Position numbers and translations under genes: made by a program. A DNA stretch of 41,731 nt from an uncultured Faecalibacterium sp. Lineage in GTDB: Bacteria; Bacillota; Clostridia; Oscillospirales; Ruminococcaceae. This document shows, in pieces, positions 22,733-31,447 of the stretch; the first letter of the stretch is position 1; every line of letters starts with the position of its first letter. The stretch spans positions 1-41,731 of the forward strand of contig CAAHET010000002.1 in the NCBI GenBank assembly GCA_900772565.1, read 5' to 3'. The notes under the pieces are model-generated. The model was not told the DNA's origin. It saw only the letters and a program-made list of their open reading frames with translations, and did not search any database.

Positions 22733-23749
22733 ATGACCAGCCGCAAACGCCTTGTTTTATCTTACTGCTGCCTTGCCCTGCTGCTGGCGGTGCTGTTTGC
22801 CGTGAGCCTGTTCTGGGGCAGCGTTGCGCTTACCCCGCAGGCCGTGCTTGCCGCCCTGACCGGCCGCGGGCAGGACGCGCTGAGCGTGGGCATCATTACC
22901 CAGCTGCGTCTGCCCCGCGCGGTGATGGCCGCGTTGCTGGGCGCTGCGCTCTCGGCGGCGGGCTACCTGCTGCAGACCTTTTTCGCAAACCCCATTGCCG
23001 GCCCCTTTGTCATGGGCATTTCCAGCGGGGCTAAGCTGGCGGTGGCGCTGGTGATGGTGCTGTTTTTGAACTACGGCCTGCTGACCAGCTCTGCCGTGCT
23101 CATCCTTGCGGCCTTTGCGGGCGCTATGGCGGCTATGGCCTTTGTGCTGGCCGCTGCCCGCCGGGTGCAGCGCATGAGCATCCTTGTAATCTGCGGTGTG
23201 ATGATCGGTTACATCTGCTCTGCCATCACCGAGTTTGTGGTGGCCTTTGCGCAGGATAGCAGCATCGTCAACCTGCACAACTGGTCGCAGGGCAGCTTTT
23301 CCGGCATGACGTGGAGCAATGTGCGCACGGCGGCGCTGGTGGTGCTGCCCGCACTGGCAGCGGCTTTCTGCCTTGCAAAGCCCATGGCCGCTTACCAGAT
23401 GGGTGAAGCCTATGCCCGCAGCGTGGGCGTGGATGTGCGGCGGTTCTCCCGGCTGCTGGTGCTGCTTTCCAGTCTGCTTGCCGCCTGCGTTACCGCCTTT
23501 GCGGGGCCCATCTCCTTTGTGGGCATCGCGGTGCCGCACCTTGTCAAGCAGCTGCTGGGCAGCGCCCGCCCGCTGTATGTGCTGCCGGGTTGCTGTCTGG
23601 GCGGGGCGGCGTTCTGCCTGCTGTGTGATTTAATTGCCCGCAGCCTGTTTGCGCCCATGGAGCTTTCCATCAGCGCGGTCACCGCTGTATTCGGTGCACC
23701 GGTGGTCATTGGGCTGCTGCTGCGCCGCAACCGGGAGGATGTGCGATGA
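22733..23749 (+). CDS. BtuC/FecCD-family ABC permease
   Basis: 338-residue permease with about ten membrane helices. It contains the family stretch LRLPRAVMAALLGAALSAAGYLLQ (about residues 58-81, start and end only), PIAGPFVMGISSGA near 86-99, and GPISFVGIAVPHLVKQLLG near 257-275, the loop that contacts the ATPase. As the only permease gene, it presumably forms a homodimer as BtuC does. GAGGAG lies 6 nt before the ATG. The 3' end overlaps the ATPase-CbiD gene by 4 nt (ATGA). Confidence 0.92.
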   Translation: MTSRKRLVLSYCCLALLLAVLFAVSLFWGSVALTPQAVLAALTGRGQDALSVGIITQLRLPRAVMAALLGAALSAAGYLLQTFFANPIAGPFVMGISSGAKLAVALVMVLFLNYGLLTSSAVLILAAFAGAMAAMAFVLAAARRVQRMSILVICGVMIGYICSAITEFVVAFAQDSSIVNLHNWSQGSFSGMTWSNVRTAALVVLPALAAAFCLAKPMAAYQMGEAYARSVGVDVRRFSRLLVLLSSLLAACVTAFAGPISFVGIAVPHLVKQLLGSARPLYVLPGCCLGGAAFCLLCDLIARSLFAPMELSISAVTAVFGAPVVIGLLLRRNREDVR

Positions 23750-25659
23750 AAAACTCCGTTGAAACCAAAGCGCTTGCCATCGGCTACGGCAAAGCCGCCC
23801 TTGCGCGGGATATCGCGCTGGGCGCTGCCAAGGGGCAGGTGCTGGCACTCATCGGCCCGAACGGTGCGGGAAAATCCACCCTGCTCAAAACCTTGGCGGG
23901 GCAGCTTACCCCTTTAGGCGGCGCAGTGCTGCTGGACGGGCAGGAGCTTGCTCGCATCCCCGGCAACGCCCGGGCGCAAAAGCTGGCGCTGATGCTGCCC
24001 CACACCCGCCGCACCGAACTGACCACCTGCTTTGAGTTTGCGGCGGCGGGGCGCATTCCCTACACCGGGCGGCTGGGCATTCTTTCTGCTGAGGACAAAA
24101 AGCAGGTGCAGAATGCGCTGGAACTGGTGGGCGCGGCACATCTGGCCGACCGGGACTTCAACTGCGTCAGCGACGGGCAGCGGCAGCGCATTCTGCTGGC
24201 ACGGGCAGTCTGTCAGCAGCCGCAGGTGCTTTTGCTGGACGAGCCCACCTCTTTTCTGGACATCAAGGGCAAGATCGAGCTGCTGACCATTCTGCAAAAG
24301 CTGGCGCATGAGCAGCAGCTTGCGGTCATCGTGACCCTGCACGAGTTGGACATGGCGCAGAAGATCGCGGACGCGGTGGTCTGCGTTTCGCCGCACGGCG
24401 TCTCTGCCCCTATGCCCCCGGCGCAGGCCTTTGCCCGGGAAAACATCAAGGCACTTTACGCCCTGACGGAAGCACAGTACAGCGCCGTTTTTGACCCACC
24501 GAAGCCGGAAAAACCGCAATTCGAGCACTATGTGCGCAGCGGGCAGAAGCTGCTGCGCTGCGGGTACACCACCGGCACCTGTGCGGCGCTGGCTGCTGCC
24601 GGAGCCGCCCGGCTGCTGCTGACCGGCACTGCGCCGGAAACGGTCGCCCTGCGCACACCGAAGGGCATTGTGGTGGAGGTGCCTCCCCTGTTCTGCCGCG
24701 CTGCTGCCGAGGGCGCAGAATGCGCCATTGAAAAGGACGGCGGCGACGACGTGGATGTGACCACCGGTCTGCCGGTGACCGCCACGGTGACGCTGCTGCC
24801 CGGCACCCCCGAGGTACGCATTACCGGCGGCGCGGGGGTAGGCCGGGTGACAAAGCCCGGGCTGGACCAACCGGTCGGGCAAGCCGCCATCAATCATGTA
24901 CCCCGGCAGATGATCACCGAGGCGCTGCGCCGGGAGGCGGAAGCCGCCTGTTACCCCGGCGGCTTTGCCGTGACCATTTCTATCCCCGGCGGCGAGGAGG
25001 TTGCCCGGCGCACCTTCAATCCCCATATCGGGGTGGAGGGCGGGCTGTCGGTGCTGGGCACCAGCGGTATCGTAGAGCCTATGAGCCAGCAGGCCATTCT
25101 GGACACCATCCAGCTGGAGATGAATCAGGCGGCGCTGCGGGCAAAAAGCCACCGGCGGCTCATCCTCGCCCCGGGCAACTACGGGCTGGACTATCTGCAC
25201 GAAACCTACCCGCAGTTTGCCGCCATCCCGGTGGTCAAGACCTCAAACTTTATCGGAGATACGCTGGATATGGCAGCAGCGGCGCATTTTGACGAGGTGC
25301 TGCTGGTAGGGCACATCGGCAAGCTGTGCAAGCTGGCGGGCGGCATTATGAACACCCACTCCCACACGGCAGACTGCCGCACAGAGTTGTTCTGCACCCA
25401 CGCCGCCCTGTGCGGTGCCGCCCGGGAGGTGTGCACCGCACTGTACAACGCCGCCACCACGGACGCCTGTCTGGAGATTTTGGATGCTGTCGGGCTTCGG
25501 GAGCCGGTGCTGCAAAGCCTGCTTGCCGCCATCCAGCTGCATCTTGATCGCCGCGCGGGCGGGGCGTTCCGGGTGGGCGCGGTGCTGTTTTCAAACCAGC
25601 ACGGCCCGCTGGGACAGACAGAGACTGCCGTCCGCCTGTTAGACGAATGGAAGGAGTAA
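23746..25659 (+). CDS. cbiD: ABC ATPase fused to CbiD (cobalt-precorrin-5B C1-methyltransferase)
   Basis: 637-residue fusion. Residues 1 to about 255 form a BtuD/FecE-type ATPase: Walker A GPNGAGKST (about 37-45), signature VSDGQRQR (SDGQ in place of SGGQ), Walker B LLLDEPTSFLD and an H-loop His in VTLHELD. Residues about 265-637 form a full-length CbiD, starting LRCGYTTGTCAALAAAGAA and including GAGVGRVTKPGL and GLSVLGTSGIVEPMS. CbiD methylates C1 of the corrin ring in the anaerobic pathway. The open frame is continuous with no stop or frameshift, so the fusion is genuine in this sequence. It physically couples the importer to a ring-synthesis step. It overlaps the permease gene by 4 nt, and cbiF starts 5 nt later. 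Confidence 0.95.
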   Translation: MKNSVETKALAIGYGKAALARDIALGAAKGQVLALIGPNGAGKSTLLKTLAGQLTPLGGAVLLDGQELARIPGNARAQKLALMLPHTRRTELTTCFEFAAAGRIPYTGRLGILSAEDKKQVQNALELVGAAHLADRDFNCVSDGQRQRILLARAVCQQPQVLLLDEPTSFLDIKGKIELLTILQKLAHEQQLAVIVTLHELDMAQKIADAVVCVSPHGVSAPMPPAQAFARENIKALYALTEAQYSAVFDPPKPEKPQFEHYVRSGQKLLRCGYTTGTCAALAAAGAARLLLTGTAPETVALRTPKGIVVEVPPLFCRAAAEGAECAIEKDGGDDVDVTTGLPVTATVTLLPGTPEVRITGGAGVGRVTKPGLDQPVGQAAINHVPRQMITEALRREAEAACYPGGFAVTISIPGGEEVARRTFNPHIGVEGGLSVLGTSGIVEPMSQQAILDTIQLEMNQAALRAKSHRRLILAPGNYGLDYLHETYPQFAAIPVVKTSNFIGDTLDMAAAAHFDEVLLVGHIGKLCKLAGGIMNTHSHTADCRTELFCTHAALCGAAREVCTALYNAATTDACLEILDAVGLREPVLQSLLAAIQLHLDRRAGGAFRVGAVLFSNQHGPLGQTETAVRLLDEWKE

Positions 25660-25664
25660 TGCAC

Positions 25665-26423
25665 ATGGTACATTTTGTGGGCGCCGGCCCCGGCGCACCG
25701 GATCTGATCACCCAGCGCGGTGCAGCATTTTTACAGGCCGCAGACTGCATTATTTATGCCGGCAGTCTGGTCAACCCGGCACTGCTGGGGCTGGCAAAGC
25801 CGGACTGTACCATCTACAACAGCGCCGAGATGACGCTGGAACAGGTGCTGGATGTGATGCGCCGGATGGAAGCCGCAGGCAAGATCACCGTGCGTCTGCA
25901 CACCGGCGACCCCTGCCTGTACGGTGCCATCCGGGAGCAGATGGATGCACTGGACGCAGACGGTATTTGTTACGATGATACCCCCGGTGTTTCCAGCTTT
26001 TGCGGCGCTGCCGCTGCGCTGAACGCCGAGTATACCCTGCCCACGGTCAGCCAGACGGTCATCATCACCCGCATGGAGGGACGCACCCCTGTGCCGGAGC
26101 GGGAAAAGCTGGCAAGCCTTGCCGCACACGGCGCGACCATGGTGATCTTTCTGTCCATCGGACTGATCGATAAGGTGCAGGCGGCGCTTTTGCAGGGCGC
26201 GTACACACCGGACACCCCCGCCGCCGTGGTATATAAGGCCAGCTGGCCGGAGGAGAAAATCGTGCGGTGCAAAATTGGTTCTCTGGCCGAGAGCACCCGT
26301 GCAGCGGGCATTACCAAGACAACGCTTATCGTGGTGGGAGATTTTCTCGGCACGCAGTACGAGCGCAGTAAGCTGTACGACCCCGCCTTTACCACCGAGT
26401 TCCGCAAAGGAGAGACGGTATGA
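25665..26423 (+). CDS. cbiF: Cobalt-precorrin-4 C11-methyltransferase CbiF
   Basis: 252-residue SAM-dependent tetrapyrrole methylase. It has the N-terminal loop VGAGPGAPDLIT, the segment VIYAGSLVNP (here IIYAGSLVNP), RLHTGDPCLYGA, TPGVSSF and the C-terminal SKLYDPAF-TEFR typical of CbiF/CobM and not of CbiL. It adds the C11 methyl group in the anaerobic pathway. Start: AAGGAG is 8 nt before ATG 25665; two upstream in-frame ATGs are on or too near the ribosome binding site. It overlaps cbiG by 4 nt. Confidence 0.95.
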   Translation: MVHFVGAGPGAPDLITQRGAAFLQAADCIIYAGSLVNPALLGLAKPDCTIYNSAEMTLEQVLDVMRRMEAAGKITVRLHTGDPCLYGAIREQMDALDADGICYDDTPGVSSFCGAAAALNAEYTLPTVSQTVIITRMEGRTPVPEREKLASLAAHGATMVIFLSIGLIDKVQAALLQGAYTPDTPAAVVYKASWPEEKIVRCKIGSLAESTRAAGITKTTLIVVGDFLGTQYERSKLYDPAFTTEFRKGETV

Positions 26424-27418
26424 CCCGCGCCTACCTTGCCTTTACGGATACCGGCCTTGCACTGGCAAAACGCCTTGCCGCAACCCTGCCCGGCAGCGTT
26501 GCACGGTGCGGGCAGAATGGCGCTTCTCTTGCAGCATGGACAAGCACGCAGTTTGTGCAGTCGGATGCGCTGATATTTGTAGGCGCAGCGGGCATTGCGG
26601 TGCGGGCTATCGCCCCTCACTGCAAGAGCAAGACCACCGACCCGGCTGTGGTGGTGGTGGATGAATGCGGGCGGTTTGCCGTGCCCATTTTGTCCGGGCA
26701 TCTGGGCGGCGCAAACGATCTGGCGCGAGCCATTGCTGCTGTATGCGGGGCTGTGCCGGTGATCACCACCGCCACCGATGCCCACGGCATTTTTGCGGTG
26801 GACGAGTGGGCAAAGCACCAAAACTGCATGGTGCTGAAACCGGAGCGCATCAAGCTTGTCAGCGGCAAATTACTGGCCGGACAGCCGGTCTATTACTGGG
26901 CTGATTTCCCGGTAACGGGCACTGCGCCCGCTGGGTTATGCCCCGCAGAAGCCCCGGCAAAAGCCGACCTTGCACTCACCCTTTGCCCCACCGGACAGGC
27001 ACTGCATCTTGTGCCGCGCATCGGGGTGCTGGGCATCGGCTGCAAGCGGGGCACAAGCGCCGACACGCTGGAAGCCGCTTTTGCCGCTTTCTGCGCCCGG
27101 CATGGCCTTGCTGCGCAGGCAGTTACCGCCGCTGCAAGCATCGACCTGAAGCAGAACGAACCGGGCTTGCTTGCCTTTTGTCAGGCGCACGGCTGGACGG
27201 TGCGGTTTTACTCTGCCGCGCAGCTGCGCAGCGCGCCCGGGCAGTTCACCCCCTCCCCTTTTGTACAGAGCGTGACCGGGGTGGACAATGTATGCGAACG
27301 GGCGGCGGTGCTGGACGCAGGCGGCAGCCTGTTTTACCCAAAATTTGCCTGCAACGGCGCGACCTTTGCGCTGGCGTGCAGGCCCTTTGCCCCGGACTGG
27401 AGGTGGCAGAATGATTGA
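26420..27418 (+). CDS. cbiG: Cobalt-precorrin-5A hydrolase CbiG
   Basis: 332-residue CbiG, which opens the delta-lactone ring of cobalt-precorrin-5A and releases acetaldehyde. The N-terminal part has IFVGAAGIAVRAIAP and PILSGHLGGANDLAR (about residues 52-95). The C-terminal CbiG/CobE-like domain begins near GVLGIGCKRGTS (about 197-208) and includes SIDLKQNEPGLL. It overlaps cbiF by 4 nt and cbiH by 8 nt. Confidence 0.95.
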   Translation: MTRAYLAFTDTGLALAKRLAATLPGSVARCGQNGASLAAWTSTQFVQSDALIFVGAAGIAVRAIAPHCKSKTTDPAVVVVDECGRFAVPILSGHLGGANDLARAIAAVCGAVPVITTATDAHGIFAVDEWAKHQNCMVLKPERIKLVSGKLLAGQPVYYWADFPVTGTAPAGLCPAEAPAKADLALTLCPTGQALHLVPRIGVLGIGCKRGTSADTLEAAFAAFCARHGLAAQAVTAAASIDLKQNEPGLLAFCQAHGWTVRFYSAAQLRSAPGQFTPSPFVQSVTGVDNVCERAAVLDAGGSLFYPKFACNGATFALACRPFAPDWRWQND

Positions 27419-28178
27419 CGTGATGGAAATTGACATTGACCGTCCCGAGAAGGTAGTTTATGTCGTGGGGCTTGGCCCCGGCGAACCTTTTTATATGACC
27501 CAGCAGGCTACGAACACGCTGGAAAGCGTTGATGCTATCTGCGGGTATAAGGTCTATCTTGACCTCATCCGCGATGAATTCCCCTGCGAAGAATACTATG
27601 CCACCGGCATGACGCAGGAAATCGACCGCTGCCGCTGGGCGCTGGAAAAAGCACGCACCGGCAAGCGGGTGGCGCTGGTCTGCTCCGGTGATGCCGGGGT
27701 GTACGGCATGGCAAGTCCCCTGCTGGAGCTGGCCCCGGACTACCCGGACGTTGCCGTGGAAATCGTGCCCGGACTGACCGCCGCCCTCAGCGGCGGGGCG
27801 GTGCTGGGCGCACCGCTGGCGCACGATTTCTGCGTCATTTCCCTTTCCGACCGGCTGACCCCGTGGGAGGTCATCGAGAAGCGGCTGGCCTGTGCCGCCA
27901 TGGGGGATTTCTGCGTTGCGCTGTACAATCCCTCCTCCAAGGGCAGGCCGGACTATCTGGCAAAGGCGGTGCGCATCCTGCTGGAAAACGGCAAAAGCGC
28001 CGATACCGTCTGCGGTCTGGTGCGCAACATCGGCCGGGAGGGTCAGACCGCCCGCGTCCTGACCCTTGCGCAGCTGGAAAATACTGCGGTGGATATGTTC
28101 ACCACCGTGTACATCGGCAATGCCGCCACAAAGCAGCTGGGCGGTAAAATGGTCACCCCACGGGGGTACCGCAGATGA
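27411..28178 (+). CDS. cbiH: Cobalt-precorrin-3 C17-methyltransferase CbiH
   Basis: 255-residue tetrapyrrole methylase. After a short N-terminal extension it shows VVGLGPGEPFYMT, the ring-contraction enzyme segments CGYKVYLDL, SGDAGVYGMASP, and DRLTPWEVIEKRL with ALYNPSSKGRPDYL, all typical of CbiH/CobJ. It methylates C17 and contracts the ring. Start: GGAGG lies 7 nt before ATG 27411, which overlaps the end of cbiG; longer upstream frames lie within cbiG. It overlaps cbiJ by 4 nt. Confidence 0.95.
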   Translation: MIDVMEIDIDRPEKVVYVVGLGPGEPFYMTQQATNTLESVDAICGYKVYLDLIRDEFPCEEYYATGMTQEIDRCRWALEKARTGKRVALVCSGDAGVYGMASPLLELAPDYPDVAVEIVPGLTAALSGGAVLGAPLAHDFCVISLSDRLTPWEVIEKRLACAAMGDFCVALYNPSSKGRPDYLAKAVRILLENGKSADTVCGLVRNIGREGQTARVLTLAQLENTAVDMFTTVYIGNAATKQLGGKMVTPRGYRR

Positions 28179-28912
28179 AGGCCGTGGTTTTCAGCGGCAC
28201 TACCGAGGGGCGGGTGTTCTCCCGGCAGCTGGCGGCGCTGGGCGCAGAGGTGCTGGTCAGCGTAGCCACCCCGCTGGGCGCGGAAGAGCAGGGCGAAGTG
28301 GACGGCATCTCCGTGCACTGCGGGCGGCTTACCCCTGAGGAAATGGCCACCCTTTTGCAGGGCGCTGCCCTATGCGTGGACGCCACCCACCCCTACGCAG
28401 TGGATGCCACCAAAAACATCCGGGCTGCGTGTGCAGCAGCCGGGGTGGAGTACCACCGGCTGCTGCGGGAAGAAAGCCCGCTGCCCGCCGGGAGCATGGT
28501 ATTTGCCACCGCCGCCCACGCGGCTGCGTTTCTGGCCGGGTGCAGCGGCAATGTGCTGCTGGCCACCGGCGCAAAAGAGCTTGCCGCCTTTGCGGCGCTC
28601 AGCCCGGAGCGGCTGTTCCCCCGGGTGTTGCCCACGCGGGAGGGCATTGCTGCCTGTGAGGCCGCAGGTATCCCGCACAGGAACATCATTGCCATGCAGG
28701 GGCCTTTCAGCTATGCGCTGAACTGCGTCTTGATGAAGCAATTCTCCATCCGGTATCTGGTCACGAAGGACGGCGGTGCTGTGGGCGGTTTTGCCGAAAA
28801 GGCACAGGCCGCACAGGATACCGGCGCGCAGCTGATCGTGGTGCGCCGCCCGGCTGAAAACGGACAAACTGCCGCACAAATTCTGGCACGCTGCAAGGAG
28901 GTTCTGGTATGA
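28175..28912 (+). CDS. cbiJ: Cobalt-precorrin-6A reductase CbiJ
   Basis: 245-residue CbiJ/CobK. It opens with the nucleotide-binding motif VFSGTTEGR (about residues 4-12), contains CVDATHPYAVDATKNI (about 67-82), YHRLLREES, and ends in a VTKDGGAVGGFAEK segment. It reduces the macrocycle with a nicotinamide cofactor. It overlaps both neighbours by 4 nt. Confidence 0.94.
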   Translation: MKAVVFSGTTEGRVFSRQLAALGAEVLVSVATPLGAEEQGEVDGISVHCGRLTPEEMATLLQGAALCVDATHPYAVDATKNIRAACAAAGVEYHRLLREESPLPAGSMVFATAAHAAAFLAGCSGNVLLATGAKELAAFAALSPERLFPRVLPTREGIAACEAAGIPHRNIIAMQGPFSYALNCVLMKQFSIRYLVTKDGGAVGGFAEKAQAAQDTGAQLIVVRRPAENGQTAAQILARCKEVLV

Positions 28913-30105
28913 TCTCTCTGATCGGAATGGGCTCCGGCTGCCCGGAAAGCCTGACCGCACAAGGGCTGGCTGCGCTGCAAGGCGCAGGGCTCATCCTTGG
29001 GGCAAAGCGCCTGTTGGAGCATTTACCGGCGGGGTGCACCGCTGACCGTAAGGCGGTGTATAAGCCGGAGGATATTCTTGCGTGTCTTGCTGCACAGCCG
29101 GATACGGACACCGCTATTTTGTACAGCGGCGACACCGGGTTTTACTCCGGCACGGCAAAGCTGCTGCCCCTGCTGCGGGTCATGGGATACTCCGTCCGGG
29201 TGCTGCCCGGGCTTTCCAGCGTGCAGCTTTTAGCCGCTGCAGTAGGACGCCCTTGGCAGGACTGGAAGCTGGTATCGGCGCACGGCCGTGCCTGCGACCC
29301 GGTGGCTGAGGTTTTGGCGCATCCACAGGTGTTTTTCCTCACCGGCGGCGGGGACACCCCTGCCACCCTTTGCGCGAAGCTGACCGCTGCCGGGCTGGGC
29401 GCTGCCCACGCCCTTGTGGGCGAAAACCTTGGCGCACCGGCAGAAGTCATCCGCTTTGGCCTTGCCCGGGAGCTGGCAGCTCAGAGTTTTGCACCGCTGA
29501 GCGTATTGCTTATCGAGCGGGAGCCCTTGCCGCCTCACCGTACCCCCGGTCTGCCGGATGAGGCTTTTATCCGGGGCGCTGTACCTATGACCAAACAGGA
29601 GGTGCGTGCCGCCGCGCTGGCAAAGCTGGCAGTCACCCCCACAGACACCCTATGGGACGTGGGTGCGGGCACCGGCAGCGTGAGCGTGGAGCTGGCGCTT
29701 GCCGCCCCTGCCGGGCAGGTGTATGCCGTAGAGTGTGACCCGGAGGCCTGCACACTCATCCAGAAAAACCGGGAGAAATTTGCAGCCTATAATCTGACCC
29801 TGCTCGAGGGCAAAGCGCCCGAAGCTTTGGACGCCCTGCCTGTCCCGGATGCCGTGTTCATCGGCGGCACAAAGGGCAGCATAGACGCTGTTATAGACGC
29901 TGTATTGCACAAAAATCCAGCTGCGCGGCTGTGCATTGCCGCCATTGCGCTGGAAACGCTCAGCGCCGCCGTAGCTGCTCTGACCGCCCATGGCCTTTCT
30001 GCCGAGGTGACACAGATTGCCGTCAGCCGCACAAAAGCGGCGGGCAGTCTGCATTTGCTGATGGCCAACAACCCGGTATTCCTCATTACGGGGGCACGGA
30101 CATGA
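28909..30105 (+). CDS. cbiET: CbiE-CbiT fusion (precorrin-6Y C5,15-methyltransferase / C12-decarboxylase)
   Basis: 398-residue bifunctional protein. Residues 1 to about 200 are the CbiE tetrapyrrole-methylase half (GMGSGCPESLT, LYSGDTGFYSG, LPGLSSVQLLAAA, FFLTGGGDTPA). Residues about 205-398 are the CbiT half with the SAM site LWDVGAGTGSVSVELA and GGTKGSID. It methylates C5 and C15 and removes the C12 acetate carboxyl. The arrangement is like CobL, and CbiE and CbiT are fused in many Firmicutes. It overlaps cbiJ and cbiA by 4 nt each. Confidence 0.95.
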   Translation: MISLIGMGSGCPESLTAQGLAALQGAGLILGAKRLLEHLPAGCTADRKAVYKPEDILACLAAQPDTDTAILYSGDTGFYSGTAKLLPLLRVMGYSVRVLPGLSSVQLLAAAVGRPWQDWKLVSAHGRACDPVAEVLAHPQVFFLTGGGDTPATLCAKLTAAGLGAAHALVGENLGAPAEVIRFGLARELAAQSFAPLSVLLIEREPLPPHRTPGLPDEAFIRGAVPMTKQEVRAAALAKLAVTPTDTLWDVGAGTGSVSVELALAAPAGQVYAVECDPEACTLIQKNREKFAAYNLTLLEGKAPEALDALPVPDAVFIGGTKGSIDAVIDAVLHKNPAARLCIAAIALETLSAAVAALTAHGLSAEVTQIAVSRTKAAGSLHLLMANNPVFLITGART

Positions 30106-31442
30106 TGCAGTTTCTCATCGCCGCACCGCGCTCCGGCAGCGGCAAGACCACCGTTACCTGTGCGCTACTCACCGCCTTGCAGCGGCGCGGGGCTGACCCC
30201 TGCGCCTTCAAGTGCGGGCCGGATTATATCGACCCTATGTTCCACCGCAGCACGCTGGGGGTGGAAAGTCACAATTTAGACCTCTACCTCTCTGCCCCGG
30301 ATACGATGCGCACACTTTATGCCCGCTATGCCACTGGGCACGGCGCTGCCGTATGCGAGGGTGCCATGGGCTTTTACGATGGGCAGGGGCTGACCACCCG
30401 CGCAAGTGCATGGGAACTGGCCGACACGCTTGCGCTGCCGGTGCTGCTGGTGGTGCAGCCAAAGGGGGCAAGCATCACCCTTGCCGCAGAACTGCGGGGA
30501 CTTATGCATTTCCGCACGCCCAGCCATATCGTGGGTATTCTGCTCAATGATTGCTCCGAAGCCTTGTATAAAACGCTGCGCCCGATGCTGGAAGCTGAGA
30601 CCGGGCTGCCGGTGGTGGGGTATCTTCCCCATCTGCCGGGGTGCGCCATTGAGAGCCGTCACCTCGGGCTGAAAACCGCCGGAGAGATTACGGACTTACA
30701 GCAAAAGCTGGGGCAACTGGCTGATGCCCTTGTACTGGACTGGGCACAGCTGGCGGCGCTGACCGACCGCCCTGCCCCGGCTGCACCGCAGCTTGACGCA
30801 CCGTGCACGCCCGCCGTCCGCATTGCCGTGGCGCGGGACGAAGCCTTCTGCTTTGCCTACGCCGAAACGCTGGATGCCTTGCGGGATGCGGGTGCGGAAC
30901 TTGTGTTTTTCAGTCCGCTGCGGGACGCCGCCCTGCCGGAAAACATCGGCGGGCTGTATCTGCCCGGGGGCTACCCGGAGCTGTACGCCCGGCAGCTGAG
31001 CGAAAACCGCACCCTGCGTGCTGCCATCCGGGACGCCGTGCAAGAGGGTCTGCCCACTGCTGCCGAGTGCGGCGGTTTTCTGTACTTAGGGCAGGCGTTG
31101 GAGGGCACGGACGGCATGGTTTACCCCATGGCGGGTGTGCTGCCGGGCAGTGGGCACAACGCCGGGCGGCTGGTGCGCTTTGGCTATGCCGCCATGACGG
31201 CAAAGGCCGACAGTATGCTCTTCCGTGCCGGAGAAGCCCTGCCCATCCACGAATTCCACCACTGGGATTTTTCTGAGAATGGTGCAGACTTTTCTGTGTA
31301 CAAAACTGAAAAAAGGCAGTGGGAATGCGGCTTTGCAAACACGCATTTATACGCCGGTTTCCCGCATCTTTACTGGGCGGGCACTGCCCTGCCCCGCCGC
31401 TTTGTACAGGCGGCGCAGCACTTTTTGAAACACAAAGGATGA
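30102..31442 (+). CDS. cbiA: Cobyrinate a,c-diamide synthase CbiA
   Basis: 446-residue amidotransferase using glutamine and ATP to amidate the a and c side chains. The P-loop APRSGSGKTT is at residues 8-17; FKCGPDYIDPMFH follows near 36. The C-terminal class I glutaminase-like domain has the catalytic Cys in AAECGGFLYLG and a His pair in HEFHHWD. Start: two ATGs at 30102/30105 overlap the cbiET stop. It ends just before cobT. Confidence 0.96.
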   Translation: MMQFLIAAPRSGSGKTTVTCALLTALQRRGADPCAFKCGPDYIDPMFHRSTLGVESHNLDLYLSAPDTMRTLYARYATGHGAAVCEGAMGFYDGQGLTTRASAWELADTLALPVLLVVQPKGASITLAAELRGLMHFRTPSHIVGILLNDCSEALYKTLRPMLEAETGLPVVGYLPHLPGCAIESRHLGLKTAGEITDLQQKLGQLADALVLDWAQLAALTDRPAPAAPQLDAPCTPAVRIAVARDEAFCFAYAETLDALRDAGAELVFFSPLRDAALPENIGGLYLPGGYPELYARQLSENRTLRAAIRDAVQEGLPTAAECGGFLYLGQALEGTDGMVYPMAGVLPGSGHNAGRLVRFGYAAMTAKADSMLFRAGEALPIHEFHHWDFSENGADFSVYKTEKRQWECGFANTHLYAGFPHLYWAGTALPRRFVQAAQHFLKHKG

Positions 31443-31447
31443 CGAAA

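Noticed and set aside
25665..26423. Possibility that this methylase is the missing CbiL
   Set aside because: The AGSLVNP segment and the C-terminal SKLYDP-x-F-x(2)-EFR pattern are those of CbiF.
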